Assembly (NCBI RefSeq): GCF_015694735.1
Contig: NZ_JADQDP010000002.1
Location: 1,178,001-1,242,000, forward strand
Reading direction: 5' to 3'
Source of the DNA: Hymenobacter properus
GTDB lineage: Bacteria; Bacteroidota; Bacteroidia; Cytophagales; Hymenobacteraceae
DNA length: 64,000 nt
Below, piece by piece: positions 16,448 through 24,865 of the stretch; position 1 is the stretch's first letter; every line of letters starts with the position of its first letter. Both the position numbers and the translations under genes were made by a program. The notes below the pieces were generated by a model. It was not told where the DNA came from. It made no database searches and saw only the letters and a program-made list of their open reading frames with translations.

Positions 16448-18160
16448 TTACCCCGCCGCCACGGCCTTGCGGCGGCTGGCGGTTTTGGGCAGCCGCTCGG
16501 TGCCCTGCTCCAGTAATTCCTCGTCGCGCTCGGTCTTTTTCACCACCCAGCTCAGCGAGTACAGGTCCTTGCGACGGTCGCGCAGGTTGCGCACGGCGCC
16601 GCTGGTGTTCAGGTCTTTGAGCAAATCGAGGTCGAGGTCGGCAATGAGCGTCATCTCGGTGTTGGGCGTGGCCTCGGCCACGATGGCGTCGTGCGGGAAG
16701 GCGAAGTCGGAGGGGCTGAACACGGCCGACTGCGAGTACTGAATGTCCATGTTTTCGACGCGCGGCAGGTTGCCCACCGAGCCGGTGATGGCCACGTAGC
16801 ACTCGTTCTCAATGGCCCGGGCCTGGGCGCAGATGCGCACGCGCTGGTAGGCGTTTTTGGTGTCGGTCCAGAAGGGCACGAAGAGGATTTTCACGCCCTC
16901 GTCGCTCAGCATGCGGGCCAGCTCGGGGAACTCCACGTCGTAGCACACCAGGATGCCGATTTTGCCGAAGTCCGTGTCGAAGCACTTGAGCTTGTCGCCA
17001 CCGCGCATGCCCCAGTAGCTGGCCTCGTCGGGCGTTACGTGCAGCTTGTACTGCTCGTCCACGGTGCCGTCGCGGCGGCAGAGGTAGGCCACGTTGTGCA
17101 GCTTACCATCCTCATACACCGGCATCGAGCCGGCCACGATGTTGATGTTATAGCTCACGGCCAGCTCCATCATCTTGGTTTTGATGGGCTCGGTGAAAGC
17201 CGCCATGGCCCGGATGGCCACCGCCGGCGAGTCCTCGTTGGTGAGGGCCATGAGCGGCGCGTTGAAGAACTCCGGAAACATCACGCAGTCGGCCTTGTAG
17301 CCACTCACCGTATCCACGAAGAACTCCATCTGCTGCAGCAGGTCTTCGAGGCTGCGGGTGGCGCGCATCTGCCACTGCACAATGCCAATGCGTACGTTGC
17401 TTTTCTGGTTGCCGATGAGCTTTTCCTGCTCCTCGTAGTACACGTTAATCCATTCCAGCAGCGTTGCATAGGCCTTGCTCTCAGAGTCATAAGGCAGGTA
17501 GCCGCGGATGATTTTGCGCACGTGAAACTCGTTGGAGAGCTGGAAGGTGAGGATGGGGTCCACCACTTCCTTGTTGCGCACCATCTCCACGTACTTGGCG
17601 GGCGTCATCTCGTTGGCGTAGGCGGCGTAGCCCGGAATGCGGCCGCCGGCCACCATAGCGCGCAGGTTCAGGTTTTCGCACAGCTCCTTGCGGGCGTCGT
17701 AGAGGCGGCGGCCCAGGCGCAGGCTGCGGTACTCGGGGTCCACGAACACGTCGACGCCGTAGAGCGTGTCGCCCTCGTCGTTGTGGGTATCGAACTTGCC
17801 GTTGCCCGTGATTTTGGCGTAGGTGTGCTTGTCGCCGAAGCGGCTGTAATCCACGATGATGGCCAGTGCGGCGGCCACCAGGCGGCCGTTGTCCTCAATG
17901 CCAATCTGGCCCTCCGGAAACTTGCGGAGCAGGGCCGCAAACTCGTCGGCCGCCCAGGCGCCCTCCATGTTGGAGTACACCTTGTCCATGATTTCCTTGA
18001 TGGCCTTGAAGTCGGAGCGGCGCAACGTGCGCAGCACCAGCTTGTGGGCCGGCACAGCGGTGGGCGTCAGGCGCTCGGCCACCGGGGCCGCGGTGGGCGT
18101 GGGTACTTTTTTGGCGTGTGAACCGCCGGGGTTGGCTTTGCCGTTGGCAGATTGGGCCAT
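16448..18160 (-). CDS. GNAT acetyltransferase / carbon-nitrogen hydrolase fusion
   Basis: 570 residues from the ATG at 18160; an upstream in-frame ATG at 18205 adds 15 residues and is less likely. A short low-complexity N-terminus leads into a GNAT domain (about 40-230: LVLRTLRRSDFKAIKEIMDK, VDVFVDPEYRSLRLGRRLYD). A nitrilase-superfamily domain follows (about 255-520) with the catalytic triad Glu in MFPEFFN, Lys in QYKLHVTPDE and Cys in VCYDVEFPE. The fusion is known in Bacteroidota and other bacteria; it probably acts on an amide and transfers an acyl group, but the substrate is unproven. The gene stands alone between T9SS cargo genes and ends at a putative terminator. Confidence 0.95.
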   Translation of the reverse strand: MAQSANGKANPGGSHAKKVPTPTAAPVAERLTPTAVPAHKLVLRTLRRSDFKAIKEIMDKVYSNMEGAWAADEFAALLRKFPEGQIGIEDNGRLVAAALAIIVDYSRFGDKHTYAKITGNGKFDTHNDEGDTLYGVDVFVDPEYRSLRLGRRLYDARKELCENLNLRAMVAGGRIPGYAAYANEMTPAKYVEMVRNKEVVDPILTFQLSNEFHVRKIIRGYLPYDSESKAYATLLEWINVYYEEQEKLIGNQKSNVRIGIVQWQMRATRSLEDLLQQMEFFVDTVSGYKADCVMFPEFFNAPLMALTNEDSPAVAIRAMAAFTEPIKTKMMELAVSYNINIVAGSMPVYEDGKLHNVAYLCRRDGTVDEQYKLHVTPDEASYWGMRGGDKLKCFDTDFGKIGILVCYDVEFPELARMLSDEGVKILFVPFWTDTKNAYQRVRICAQARAIENECYVAITGSVGNLPRVENMDIQYSQSAVFSPSDFAFPHDAIVAEATPNTEMTLIADLDLDLLKDLNTSGAVRNLRDRRKDLYSLSWVVKKTERDEELLEQGTERLPKTASRRKAVAAG

Positions 18161-18261
18161 GATGAAGTCGGAATTAAAAGGAATGCAGAATAGGAATGAG
18201 GGCAATATGCCCTAACACGCTAATTTTCCGGCAAAGTTCACCTTTTTTCTTCCTTGCTAAC

Positions 18262-18702
18262 ATGAAAACACAGCTTACCCTTTTGCTGATGGGCATTGCC
18301 GGGCTTGCCGCAAATGGTCAGGGCCGTCCCGCTAAGCCCACCACCGCCCCGGCCAAAACAACCGCCGGCCCCTGCCAGCAACCGGTTGCGGCCGGCCGCT
18401 ACGCCTGCGGGCACACCTCCATGCGCGGCATGTTCATGGCGTATCCGGACCTGACCATCAAATCAGCCACGGCGTACACGCAAGACAACCAGTCCGGCAC
18501 CTACCGCTACGATGCTGTCAAACGGCAGATAACCTGGCTCACCGGCCCGCTGGCCAAAACCGGCTGGCACGGCGAGTACTTTCCCGTCGGCTGCGAATAC
18601 ACCGATGCCTACGGCGCCAAAAACAGCATGACCGAAGCCACCATCGAAATGCTGGACAGCAAAAATGTGTCTGTTTACACGGGTAAGCTGGCCAGTAAAT
18701 AA
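18262..18702 (+). CDS. small secreted hypothetical protein
   Basis: 146 residues starting MKTQLTLLLMG at 18262. It has a signal peptide (LLLMGIAGLAANGQ), a short Pro/Ala/Thr linker (KPTTAPAKTTAGP) and a compact C-terminal domain with three cysteines (GPCQQP, YACGH and GCEY) and Tyr/Thr-rich beta-type sequence (QSGTYRYDAVKRQITWLTG). I do not recognise the domain. It is divergent from the GNAT/hydrolase gene and ends just before a terminator. Likely periplasmic or secreted. Confidence 0.8.
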   Translation: MKTQLTLLLMGIAGLAANGQGRPAKPTTAPAKTTAGPCQQPVAAGRYACGHTSMRGMFMAYPDLTIKSATAYTQDNQSGTYRYDAVKRQITWLTGPLAKTGWHGEYFPVGCEYTDAYGAKNSMTEATIEMLDSKNVSVYTGKLASK

Positions 18703-18723
18703 TTCGCCGCTCGGCAGAATAAA

Positions 18724-18758
18724 CAAAAAGCCCGGCTTTTACTAAGCCAGGCTTTTTT
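18724..18758. terminator. bidirectional terminator
   Basis: AAAAAGCCCGGCTT, loop TTACT, AAGCCAGGCTTTTTTT, between converging genes (small secreted protein and T9SS protein). A single C/A mismatch interrupts the stem. Confidence 0.85.
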
Positions 18759-18780
18759 TACGGTGCGGTTTGCTGCCGAT

Positions 18781-19935
18781 TTACTCCCGCACCACCCGCC
18801 GCGTGGCCGTGCCGCGGGCCGTGGTCAGGGTGAGCAGCGCCACGCCCCGGAAGCTGCCAAACGCCTCGGCACCCAGCACCAACTCGCGGCCCGGGCTGCC
18901 GAAGCTGCGCCGGAACAGCTGCCGCCCCACCAGGTCGGTGGCCGATACGGTGAGTGGGCCACTGCCGGCCGGCAGGCTGAGCAGGAGCGGGCTGCCCACA
19001 GCCGAGGGGTTGGGGTAGGCACTTAGCGCTGCGTCGGTGGCCGCGTCGCGGGTGCTCAGGCGCACAATGCGGCGGTAAATGTCGCGGTATTCCACATTGG
19101 TAACGGTTTCCTGGCCCGCCACCAGGGTGGTGGTGATGGTGAGCACCGGCACGTGGTGGGTTTTGGCCAGCCACTTGTACTCGCGCGTCACTGGCACGTC
19201 GAAGCCCTGACTGATGCCGCCCACCGAGATGCTGTCGTGGTCTTGCAGGCGCGTCACCACCCGCACCGTCTGGAACGTGCCAAAGGGCGTGGTGAGCGTG
19301 CCCCAGGCGTCGGGCTTGTTCACGCGCTTGCGCTTCTGGCTGAGGTAGCCCACAGCAGCGGCCGTGGCGGGCGTGGTGAAGTAGGAGTTGCTGGAATCGG
19401 CGGCGCTGGCAAAGCTCAGCGGAAAGCGGTAAATGACGTCCTGCTGGGCCTGGCTGGCATACGTGACCGGCACGGCCGTGCCCGCCAGCGTGCCCCCAAA
19501 GCCCACCGAGCGGAAGTCCTGCTGGGCTGCCGTCGAGGCCGATACGTTGTAGAACTGGTAAGTGTCGGTGATGGGCAGCACGCCTGCCGCGGCCAGCGGC
19601 AGGGGCTGTTGGGCCGCCACAGTAGCACGGTTCACGCCGCCCAGGGCCCCGAAGGTGAGGGCGTAAAACAGCGAAGTGCCCGTGACGGTGGCCAGCGGCA
19701 AATACGTTTCGACGCGCTGCGAGGTGGGCACCAGGCCGGCGTAGTTCCAGGTTTGGTTGGCGCCGCGGCGGGTGAGGGGCGGCGCCGTGGCGGGCAGCAC
19801 GGGGCTGGCCACGCTCAGCCGCAGGCTGTCGACGCCTGTGGTGAGCGCCGGCATGTCCGTCCGGTCGATGATGGGCGAAGTTTGGGCCAGGGCCGGACCG
19901 GCCAGCAAGAGGAGAAAGGGTAAAAATTGGCGCAT
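18781..19935 (-). CDS. secreted hypothetical protein with T9SS sorting domain
   Basis: 384 residues from MRQFLPFLLLLAG at 19935; an ATG four codons upstream (19947) is equally possible. Signal peptide ends near ALAQ. About 280 residues of unrecognised, Thr/Val/Ala-rich beta-type sequence follow (RRGANQTWNYAGLVPTSQRV), then a type IX sorting domain of about 75 residues starting near LSAYPNPSAVGS and containing VSATDLVGRQLFRRSF. It is probably surface-exposed. A TATCTTCG box on the minus strand at 19966-19959 lies close upstream and may be its -7 element, giving a very short leader. Confidence 0.85.
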   Translation of the reverse strand: MRQFLPFLLLLAGPALAQTSPIIDRTDMPALTTGVDSLRLSVASPVLPATAPPLTRRGANQTWNYAGLVPTSQRVETYLPLATVTGTSLFYALTFGALGGVNRATVAAQQPLPLAAAGVLPITDTYQFYNVSASTAAQQDFRSVGFGGTLAGTAVPVTYASQAQQDVIYRFPLSFASAADSSNSYFTTPATAAAVGYLSQKRKRVNKPDAWGTLTTPFGTFQTVRVVTRLQDHDSISVGGISQGFDVPVTREYKWLAKTHHVPVLTITTTLVAGQETVTNVEYRDIYRRIVRLSTRDAATDAALSAYPNPSAVGSPLLLSLPAGSGPLTVSATDLVGRQLFRRSFGSPGRELVLGAEAFGSFRGVALLTLTTARGTATRRVVRE

Positions 19936-20008
19936 AAAATCAGGCATTTGGACGGCTACGAAGATACGCGCCGAACAGCCTTCCGATTCTATGCGCCACG
20001 TGGGAGGC

Positions 20009-20665
20009 CTACAGTGCCATCTCCGGCACTTCGCCCTCGGGCACCACCAGCTTGCCGGCGGTGGCGGCCACAATTTGTTCCACCGTCACGCCGGGGGCCC
20101 GCTCGCGCAGCACAAAGCCGTCGGGCGTCACGTCCATCACGGCCAGCTCGGTCACGATTTTCTTCACGCAGCGCAAGCCCGTGATGGGCAGCGTGCAGTC
20201 GGGCAAAAGCTTGCTGCTGCCGTCTTTGGCCACGTGCTGCATGGCCACGATGATGTTCTTGGCCGAGGCCACCAGGTCCATGGCGCCGCCCATGCCCTTC
20301 ACCATCTTGCCGGGAATCTTCCAGTTGGCAATGTCGCCGCGCTCACTCACCTCCATGGCCCCCAGGATGGTGAGGTCCACATGCTCGCCCCGAATCATGC
20401 CGAAGGAATCGGCCGAGGAGAAGATGCTGGAGCCCGGCAGCGTGGTCACGGTCTGCTTACCGGCGTTGATGAGGTCGGGGTCGACCTGGTCCTCGGTGGG
20501 GAAGGGGCCCATGCCGAGCAGGCCGTTTTCTGACTGCAGCTCCACATTGATGCCGGCCGGAATGTAGTTGGCCACCAGCGTGGGAATGCCGATGCCGAGG
20601 TTGACGTAAGAGCCGTCTTTCACTTCCTGGGCAATGCGCCGGGCGATGCCGTGTTTGTCGAGCAT
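20009..20665 (-). CDS. scoB: 3-oxoacid CoA-transferase, subunit B
   Basis: 218 residues from the ATG at 20665. The frame is open further upstream, but those residues translate a REP-like repeat and are rejected. Family features are [19 protein letters not shown] at the N-terminus, the catalytic glutamate motif SENGLLGMG, and [19 protein letters not shown]. With subunit A this enzyme moves CoA between succinyl-CoA and acetoacetate or other 3-oxoacids, in ketone-body and branched-chain breakdown. Subunit A is normally adjacent, but here it lies about 2.3 kb upstream on the same strand with three other genes between. Confidence 0.96.
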   Translation of the reverse strand: MLDKHGIARRIAQEVKDGSYVNLGIGIPTLVANYIPAGINVELQSENGLLGMGPFPTEDQVDPDLINAGKQTVTTLPGSSIFSSADSFGMIRGEHVDLTILGAMEVSERGDIANWKIPGKMVKGMGGAMDLVASAKNIIVAMQHVAKDGSSKLLPDCTLPITGLRCVKKIVTELAVMDVTPDGFVLRERAPGVTVEQIVAATAGKLVVPEGEVPEMAL

Positions 20666-20721
20666 GGGTTTGGGGTTTCGGGGTGGGAGGGGAAATTTTA
20701 GATGAGAATGACAACAAAGAA

Positions 20722-20847
20722 CGTCATGCTGAGCGCAGCCGAAGCATCTCTCTCGCACCGTCTGTCATCCTGAGCTTGCGAAGGACCTTATCATGGCAGT
20801 CTGACTCGTTCAGCGGGGGAGAAGATGCTTCCTGCGACAGCATGACC
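20722..20847. repeat. degenerate composite REP-like repeat (copy 3)
   Basis: Left arm GTCATGCTGAGCGCAGCC at 20724, followed by the left arm of a second subfamily (TGTCATCCTGAGC at 20763), and a decayed right arm near 20823-20845 (AGATGCTTCCTGCGACAGCA). It appears to be a nested or decayed element between the serine hydrolase gene and scoB. Confidence 0.75.
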
Positions 20848-20868
20848 ATTAATCACCGCTTGACGTTC

Positions 20869-22269
20869 TTACGGCTTCTGCTCCGGTACAAATGCTTCGT
20901 AAACGGCCGTTTTGAACTTGTCGGCCAAGCCGCGGCCGGTGGTGTTGGGGTATTTCTGGGTATAAATCAGGGCCACCAGCTTCTCTTTGGGGTCGACCCA
21001 GTACGTGGTGCCGAAGATGCCGCCCCACTCGAATGAGCCAGCCGACAGGCCCGGTACCTTGGCATTCTGGGGCACCACAATGCTAAAACCCAGGCCAAAC
21101 TTGTTGCCGCCCTGGCTAAGCTCGCCCATCTGGTTCTGCGTTATCAGGGCTGCGGTGGCGGGCTTCAAGAGCTGGCGGCCGTTGTAGGAACCGTTGTTGA
21201 GCACCATTTGCAGGAAGCGGGCGTAGTCGTCGATGGTGGACGACAAGCCCGCGCCGCCCGAAAAGTAGGTGCCGCCCGACGACTTTGGGTAGTTCGGAAA
21301 CATGCCATCGTGCGGCTGCATGAATACGGTCTGCTTGTTGGCGTCTTCGGTGTATAGCTCAACTAGGCGGTCTTTCTTGTCGGCAGGCAGATAGAACCAG
21401 GTGTCCTTCATCCCCAGCGGCTCAAACAGGCGCGTGCGCAGGTATTTATCCAGCGGCTGGCCCGAGAGTACCTCAATCAGCCGGCCCAGCACGTCCACGC
21501 TCAGCCCGTAGGTGAACCGCTCGCCGGGCTGGTGCATGAGCGGCAGCGGCCCCAGCGCATCCATGGCATTCGCCAAAGAGCCTGCCGGCGTACCAATGCC
21601 GCTCGGAATGTGCGCTTTGGCGTAAATGGCCCGGGCTTCCTTACTGCCAATAATTGGGTAGCCGATGCCCGAGGTGTGCGTGAACAGCTGCCGGATGGTG
21701 ATTTCGCCCTTGGCCGGCACGGTGGTATAAGTCGTGTCTTTCTCGTTGAAGGTGGCCAGCACCTTGGGGTTTTTGAACGCCGGCAGGTACTTCGAAATCG
21801 GGTCGTCGAGCTGGAATTTGCCTTCGTCGTAGAGCAGCATCAGCCCCACGCTGGTGATGGCCTTGGTCTGCGAGGCAATACGAAAGATGGCGTCGGTGCG
21901 CAGCGGGGTCTGCTGAACAAAGTCGTTATAGCCCACCGCCTTGCGATAGAGTACCTTGCCGTCGCGAATTACTAAGGCAATGGCGCCGGGCACGCGCTTG
22001 TCGGGCCGGTGTATGACGTTGCCGCTGCCGTCATTCAGCACTTTCGATAGGGGCCCTGTGCCGGGCAGGTTAGCCGTGTATTCCTGCAGTAGCTCATCGA
22101 TGCGCTTGGCTTCGGCAGGGTCTACAGTGGCCGGGGGCACGCTTGGCGCTGGCTTGGCCGCGACGGCCTTTCGAACCGGTGCCTTGCGGGCAGGGGCAGC
22201 CACCTGGGCCACGGCGCTGTAGCTGCTCAGCAGCAACAGCAACGCGAGAGAGTTTTTGCGTAGGGTCAT
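20869..22269 (-). CDS. serine hydrolase (beta-lactamase/class C family)
   Basis: 466 residues. Signal peptide (LALLLLLSSYSAVAQ), an Ala/Pro/Lys-rich linker, then the beta-lactamase-like domain: ASQTKAIT carries the Ser-x-x-Lys nucleophile, HTSGIGYP is the usual following loop, YGLSVDVLGRLIE supplies the tyrosine motif (YxN degenerated to YGL), and FEWGGIFGTTYWVD lies near the third motif (the usual HTG replaced). The N-terminal half is thus a periplasmic esterase/peptidase-like hydrolase, probably not a drug resistance enzyme. It lies inside the interval separating scoA from scoB on the same strand. Confidence 0.92.
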   Translation of the reverse strand: MTLRKNSLALLLLLSSYSAVAQVAAPARKAPVRKAVAAKPAPSVPPATVDPAEAKRIDELLQEYTANLPGTGPLSKVLNDGSGNVIHRPDKRVPGAIALVIRDGKVLYRKAVGYNDFVQQTPLRTDAIFRIASQTKAITSVGLMLLYDEGKFQLDDPISKYLPAFKNPKVLATFNEKDTTYTTVPAKGEITIRQLFTHTSGIGYPIIGSKEARAIYAKAHIPSGIGTPAGSLANAMDALGPLPLMHQPGERFTYGLSVDVLGRLIEVLSGQPLDKYLRTRLFEPLGMKDTWFYLPADKKDRLVELYTEDANKQTVFMQPHDGMFPNYPKSSGGTYFSGGAGLSSTIDDYARFLQMVLNNGSYNGRQLLKPATAALITQNQMGELSQGGNKFGLGFSIVVPQNAKVPGLSAGSFEWGGIFGTTYWVDPKEKLVALIYTQKYPNTTGRGLADKFKTAVYEAFVPEQKP

Positions 22270-22289
22270 GGCAGCAAATAGCTTGTCAG

Positions 22290-22535
22290 TTATGAAGACT
22301 TGGGCGAAACGCTAAGCGCCCGGCGGCTGGCCCGCAGCCTGCGCAGCTGGAACCACTGCACCACGCGCACGCCCACCAGCAGCGTCAGCAGCCCGGGAAT
22401 CAGCAGCAACAGCACCCAGGTGTTGGCCTCGGGGTAGGAGGTGTGCGTGCGGTTGGCCAGGTTCACCATAAAATCGGTGCAATACCAGAAGGCGAAACGA
22501 ACCAGGCGGGCGCCCCACGTCAGCAAGCTATGCAT
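22290..22535 (-). CDS. small membrane protein, hypothetical
   Basis: 81 residues with two hydrophobic segments (LVRFAFWYCTDFMVNLA and WVLLLLIPGLLTLLVGVRVV) and a basic C-terminal tail (RRLRASRRALS). The first eight bases overlap the end of the preceding gene, and the pair looks co-translated. I recognise no domain. Confidence 0.7.
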   Translation of the reverse strand: MHSLLTWGARLVRFAFWYCTDFMVNLANRTHTSYPEANTWVLLLLIPGLLTLLVGVRVVQWFQLRRLRASRRALSVSPKSS

Positions 22536-22908
22536 GGGGCCGGGCTTTCAACTGCCGAATCAGCACCGCATTGCGCAGCGCCCCGTAGGTAAGCCCCACC
22601 AGGAGCAGCGGAACCAGCACGATGTAGAACAGAATATTGGCTTCCGCATACCATTGCCGGCCGCCGCCCATTAGCCCCCGCACGGTGGCGTTATACAACG
22701 GCCGCAGCCGTAAATAGGCCGTGCTGTTGGCGCGGGTGGCGTGGGGGCAGGCGTGGGCTTCGCAGTAGCGCGAGCAACGGTTAGCCAGCCGGGCCGTGGT
22801 GGGCGCCGGACTGGTTTCGTTGATGTAAACCCCGAAAGCCACCGGCACCATCGCCAACAGCAGCACCAGCAACCCCAGCAGTAACCGAATACGCAGCGCA
22901 ACTCGCAT
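22528..22908 (-). CDS. small membrane protein with Cys/His-rich loop, hypothetical
   Basis: 126 residues: an N-terminal membrane helix (LLLGLLVLLLAMVPVAFGVY), an extracytoplasmic loop with clustered Cys and His (CSRYCEAHACPHATRANS), and a second helix (ILFYIVLVPLLLVGLTYGAL) with a basic tail. Three cysteines within eleven residues could form disulphides or bind a metal or haem. It overlaps the 81-residue membrane gene by eight bases. Unknown function; the position between scoA and a serine hydrolase offers no clear hint. Confidence 0.7.
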   Translation of the reverse strand: MRVALRIRLLLGLLVLLLAMVPVAFGVYINETSPAPTTARLANRCSRYCEAHACPHATRANSTAYLRLRPLYNATVRGLMGGGRQWYAEANILFYIVLVPLLLVGLTYGALRNAVLIRQLKARPHA

Positions 22909-22928
22909 GGCCCAGACTTTGGCTCGAC

Positions 22929-23630
22929 CTACACGGCGGCCCGCACGGTGCGCTGCTCAATGCGCTTCTCGTACCGCTCGCCCTGGAAAATGCGCTGCAC
23001 GAAAATGCCCGGCGTGTGAATCTGGTTGGGGTCGAGCTCGCCAGCGGGCACCAGCTCTTCTACTTCAGCCACTGTGATTTTGCCGGCCGTGGCCATCATG
23101 GGGTTGAAGTTGCGGGCTGTGCCCTTGTAAATGAGGTTGCCGGCCGTGTCTCCCTTCCAAGCTTTCACGAAGGCGAAATCGGCATGCAGGGCAGTTTCGA
23201 GCAGGTACATCTTGCCATTGAACTCGCGGCTTTCCTTGCCTTCGCCCACCTCCGTGCCGTAGCCGGCGGGCGTGTAGAAGGCCGGAATGCCCGCGCCGCC
23301 GGCCCGACAGCGCTCGGCCAGCGTGCCCTGCGGAATGAGTTCCACTTCCAGCTCACCGCTCAGCAGCTGGCGCTCAAACTCGGCATTCTCGCCCACGTAG
23401 CTCGAAATCATCTTGCGCACCTGCTTGGTTTGCAGCAGCAGCCCGATGCCGAAGTCGTCGACGCCGGCATTATTGGAGATGCAAGTCAGGTTTTTTACGC
23501 CGAGGCGCAGAATTTCCTGAATCGAGTTTTCGGGGATGCCGCAAAGGCCGAAGCCGCCGAGCATCAGGGTCATGCCGTCGGCGAGGCCTTGCAGGGCTTC
23601 GTGGGCGTTGGAAACGGTTTTGTTTATCAT
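22929..23630 (-). CDS. scoA: 3-oxoacid CoA-transferase, subunit A
   Basis: 233 residues. The glycine-rich N-terminal CoA-binding segment [20 protein letters not shown] and the later [20 protein letters not shown] and [18 protein letters not shown] are diagnostic for the A subunit. It should form an A2B2 enzyme with the B subunit encoded at 20009-20665. The start overlaps the stop of the preceding carboxypeptidase-regulatory-domain gene by four bases (ATGA), so these are co-transcribed despite having no obvious metabolic link. Confidence 0.96.
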   Translation of the reverse strand: MINKTVSNAHEALQGLADGMTLMLGGFGLCGIPENSIQEILRLGVKNLTCISNNAGVDDFGIGLLLQTKQVRKMISSYVGENAEFERQLLSGELEVELIPQGTLAERCRAGGAGIPAFYTPAGYGTEVGEGKESREFNGKMYLLETALHADFAFVKAWKGDTAGNLIYKGTARNFNPMMATAGKITVAEVEELVPAGELDPNQIHTPGIFVQRIFQGERYEKRIEQRTVRAAV

Positions 23631-24865
23631 CGGGTGGGTTGGGAAGGCGGGGCCGCCGCGGGCGGCTGGTAATTCACGGGTAAAAATTCACCCATTTTTT
23701 CAAACCCCCAGTATTCGTCGGTGAATACGGCCAGCGGATTGGCCAGCTGGCCGTTGGGCTGAATCTCAATTTCGGGCACCATGAGCACCAACTGCGACAC
23801 TTGCCGGTCGCTGGGCGGCAGCGGCGCGTTGGTCGGCAGCAGGGTCCGAACCTGATAGAGCGGGTCGGGCCCCTCGCGCAGGTAGCTCACCTGCAGGTTG
23901 TCCACGAAGCGCAGGAAAACGTGCTGGCCGTCAGCCGATACCCGGCGCAGGCTGTCGAGCGGCCGGGGCTTGGTGTAAAGCATCGAAAACGCCCGCGGCA
24001 CCTTGGCCCAGCGCGCCAGCGAGTCCTGCTCGGCGCGCGAAAGCGCCCAGTTCAGGCGCTCACGCAATAGCTGGCGGCGCAGGCTGTCGGCCCGCGGAAA
24101 ATGCTTGTTGGGAATAATGCGCAGCCGCTGGGCCAGGAAGCCCGCGCCGTCGAGGTCGCCGTCGTGCACGCTTTGCAAAAAATGCGTCACGGAGCCGTAG
24201 TAGGCCTTGGCGCGGTTGGCTTCCCAGCGGCGCTGCTGGCGGGCGCTGCCCGTCATTTCCTCAAACACCGGCTGGCCGTAGAAGCTGACCACGTGCTCAT
24301 TGAAATTGGTGCTGAACTGCAGCCCGTAGTACTTGATGCGGTAGCCCAGCGCTTGGTTGTCTATCTGCACAAACTTGTAGGCCGAAGCCGTCAGCTCGTT
24401 CTTCTCTACATCAAAATCCACCAGCACATCGTCGGGGTTGCGGATGCGGCACTGCTGCGAAAACGTGCTACGGCCCAGAAACAGCTCCACAAATTTGCGG
24501 TAGTCGTCGGCCCGGTGCGGGTTGGGGCGCACCACCACTTCGCCCAGCCGGCTAGCCGCCGGGCCCAGCCGCAAGGTCAGCTGCTGAGGCGCGGTGCCTA
24601 CCGTTACACTTTGCTTGGCCAGGTGGTAGCCCACGTAGGAGCCCACCACGTCGTAGGTACCGGCCGGCACTTTGGGAAAGGTGAACGTGCCCTGTTCGGT
24701 CGTCGTCACGCCCAGCGTGGTGTTGGCCAGAAACACACTGGCAAAGGCCAGCGGCGCATGCGTCACCGAGTCCTGCACCACGCCGCTCAGGCTGCTTTGG
24801 GCCCGCGCAAAGCCCGGCTCCAGTAGCAACCCAAGCAGCAAAAAGAGCAGGACACGCCGCCTCAT
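23627..24865 (-). CDS. carboxypeptidase-like regulatory domain protein (paralog 2)
   Basis: 412 residues. Signal peptide ([19 protein letters not shown]), then a carboxypeptidase D regulatory-like domain at about 25-105 ([40 protein letters not shown]), a linker with [18 protein letters not shown], and a conserved region ([49 protein letters not shown]). It is a clear tandem paralog of the next gene. The N-terminal domain resembles the start of SusC-like receptors but no barrel follows; probably a periplasmic or surface protein of unknown function. Overlaps by four bases with both neighbours. Confidence 0.88.
   Translation of the reverse strand: MRRRVLLFLLLGLLLEPGFARAQSSLSGVVQDSVTHAPLAFASVFLANTTLGVTTTEQGTFTFPKVPAGTYDVVGSYVGYHLAKQSVTVGTAPQQLTLRLGPAASRLGEVVVRPNPHRADDYRKFVELFLGRSTFSQQCRIRNPDDVLVDFDVEKNELTASAYKFVQIDNQALGYRIKYYGLQFSTNFNEHVVSFYGQPVFEEMTGSARQQRRWEANRAKAYYGSVTHFLQSVHDGDLDGAGFLAQRLRIIPNKHFPRADSLRRQLLRERLNWALSRAEQDSLARWAKVPRAFSMLYTKPRPLDSLRRVSADGQHVFLRFVDNLQVSYLREGPDPLYQVRTLLPTNAPLPPSDRQVSQLVLMVPEIEIQPNGQLANPLAVFTDEYWGFEKMGEFLPVNYQPPAAAPPSQPTR

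Noticed and set aside
20666..20758. An N-terminal extension of scoB by 31 residues
   Set aside because: It is translated from the REP-like composite repeat; the family N-terminus starts at 20665.
20869..22269. A beta-lactam resistance gene
   Set aside because: The Ser-x-x-Lys motif is present, but the second and third motifs are degenerate and the protein looks like a general serine hydrolase or esterase of the class C fold.
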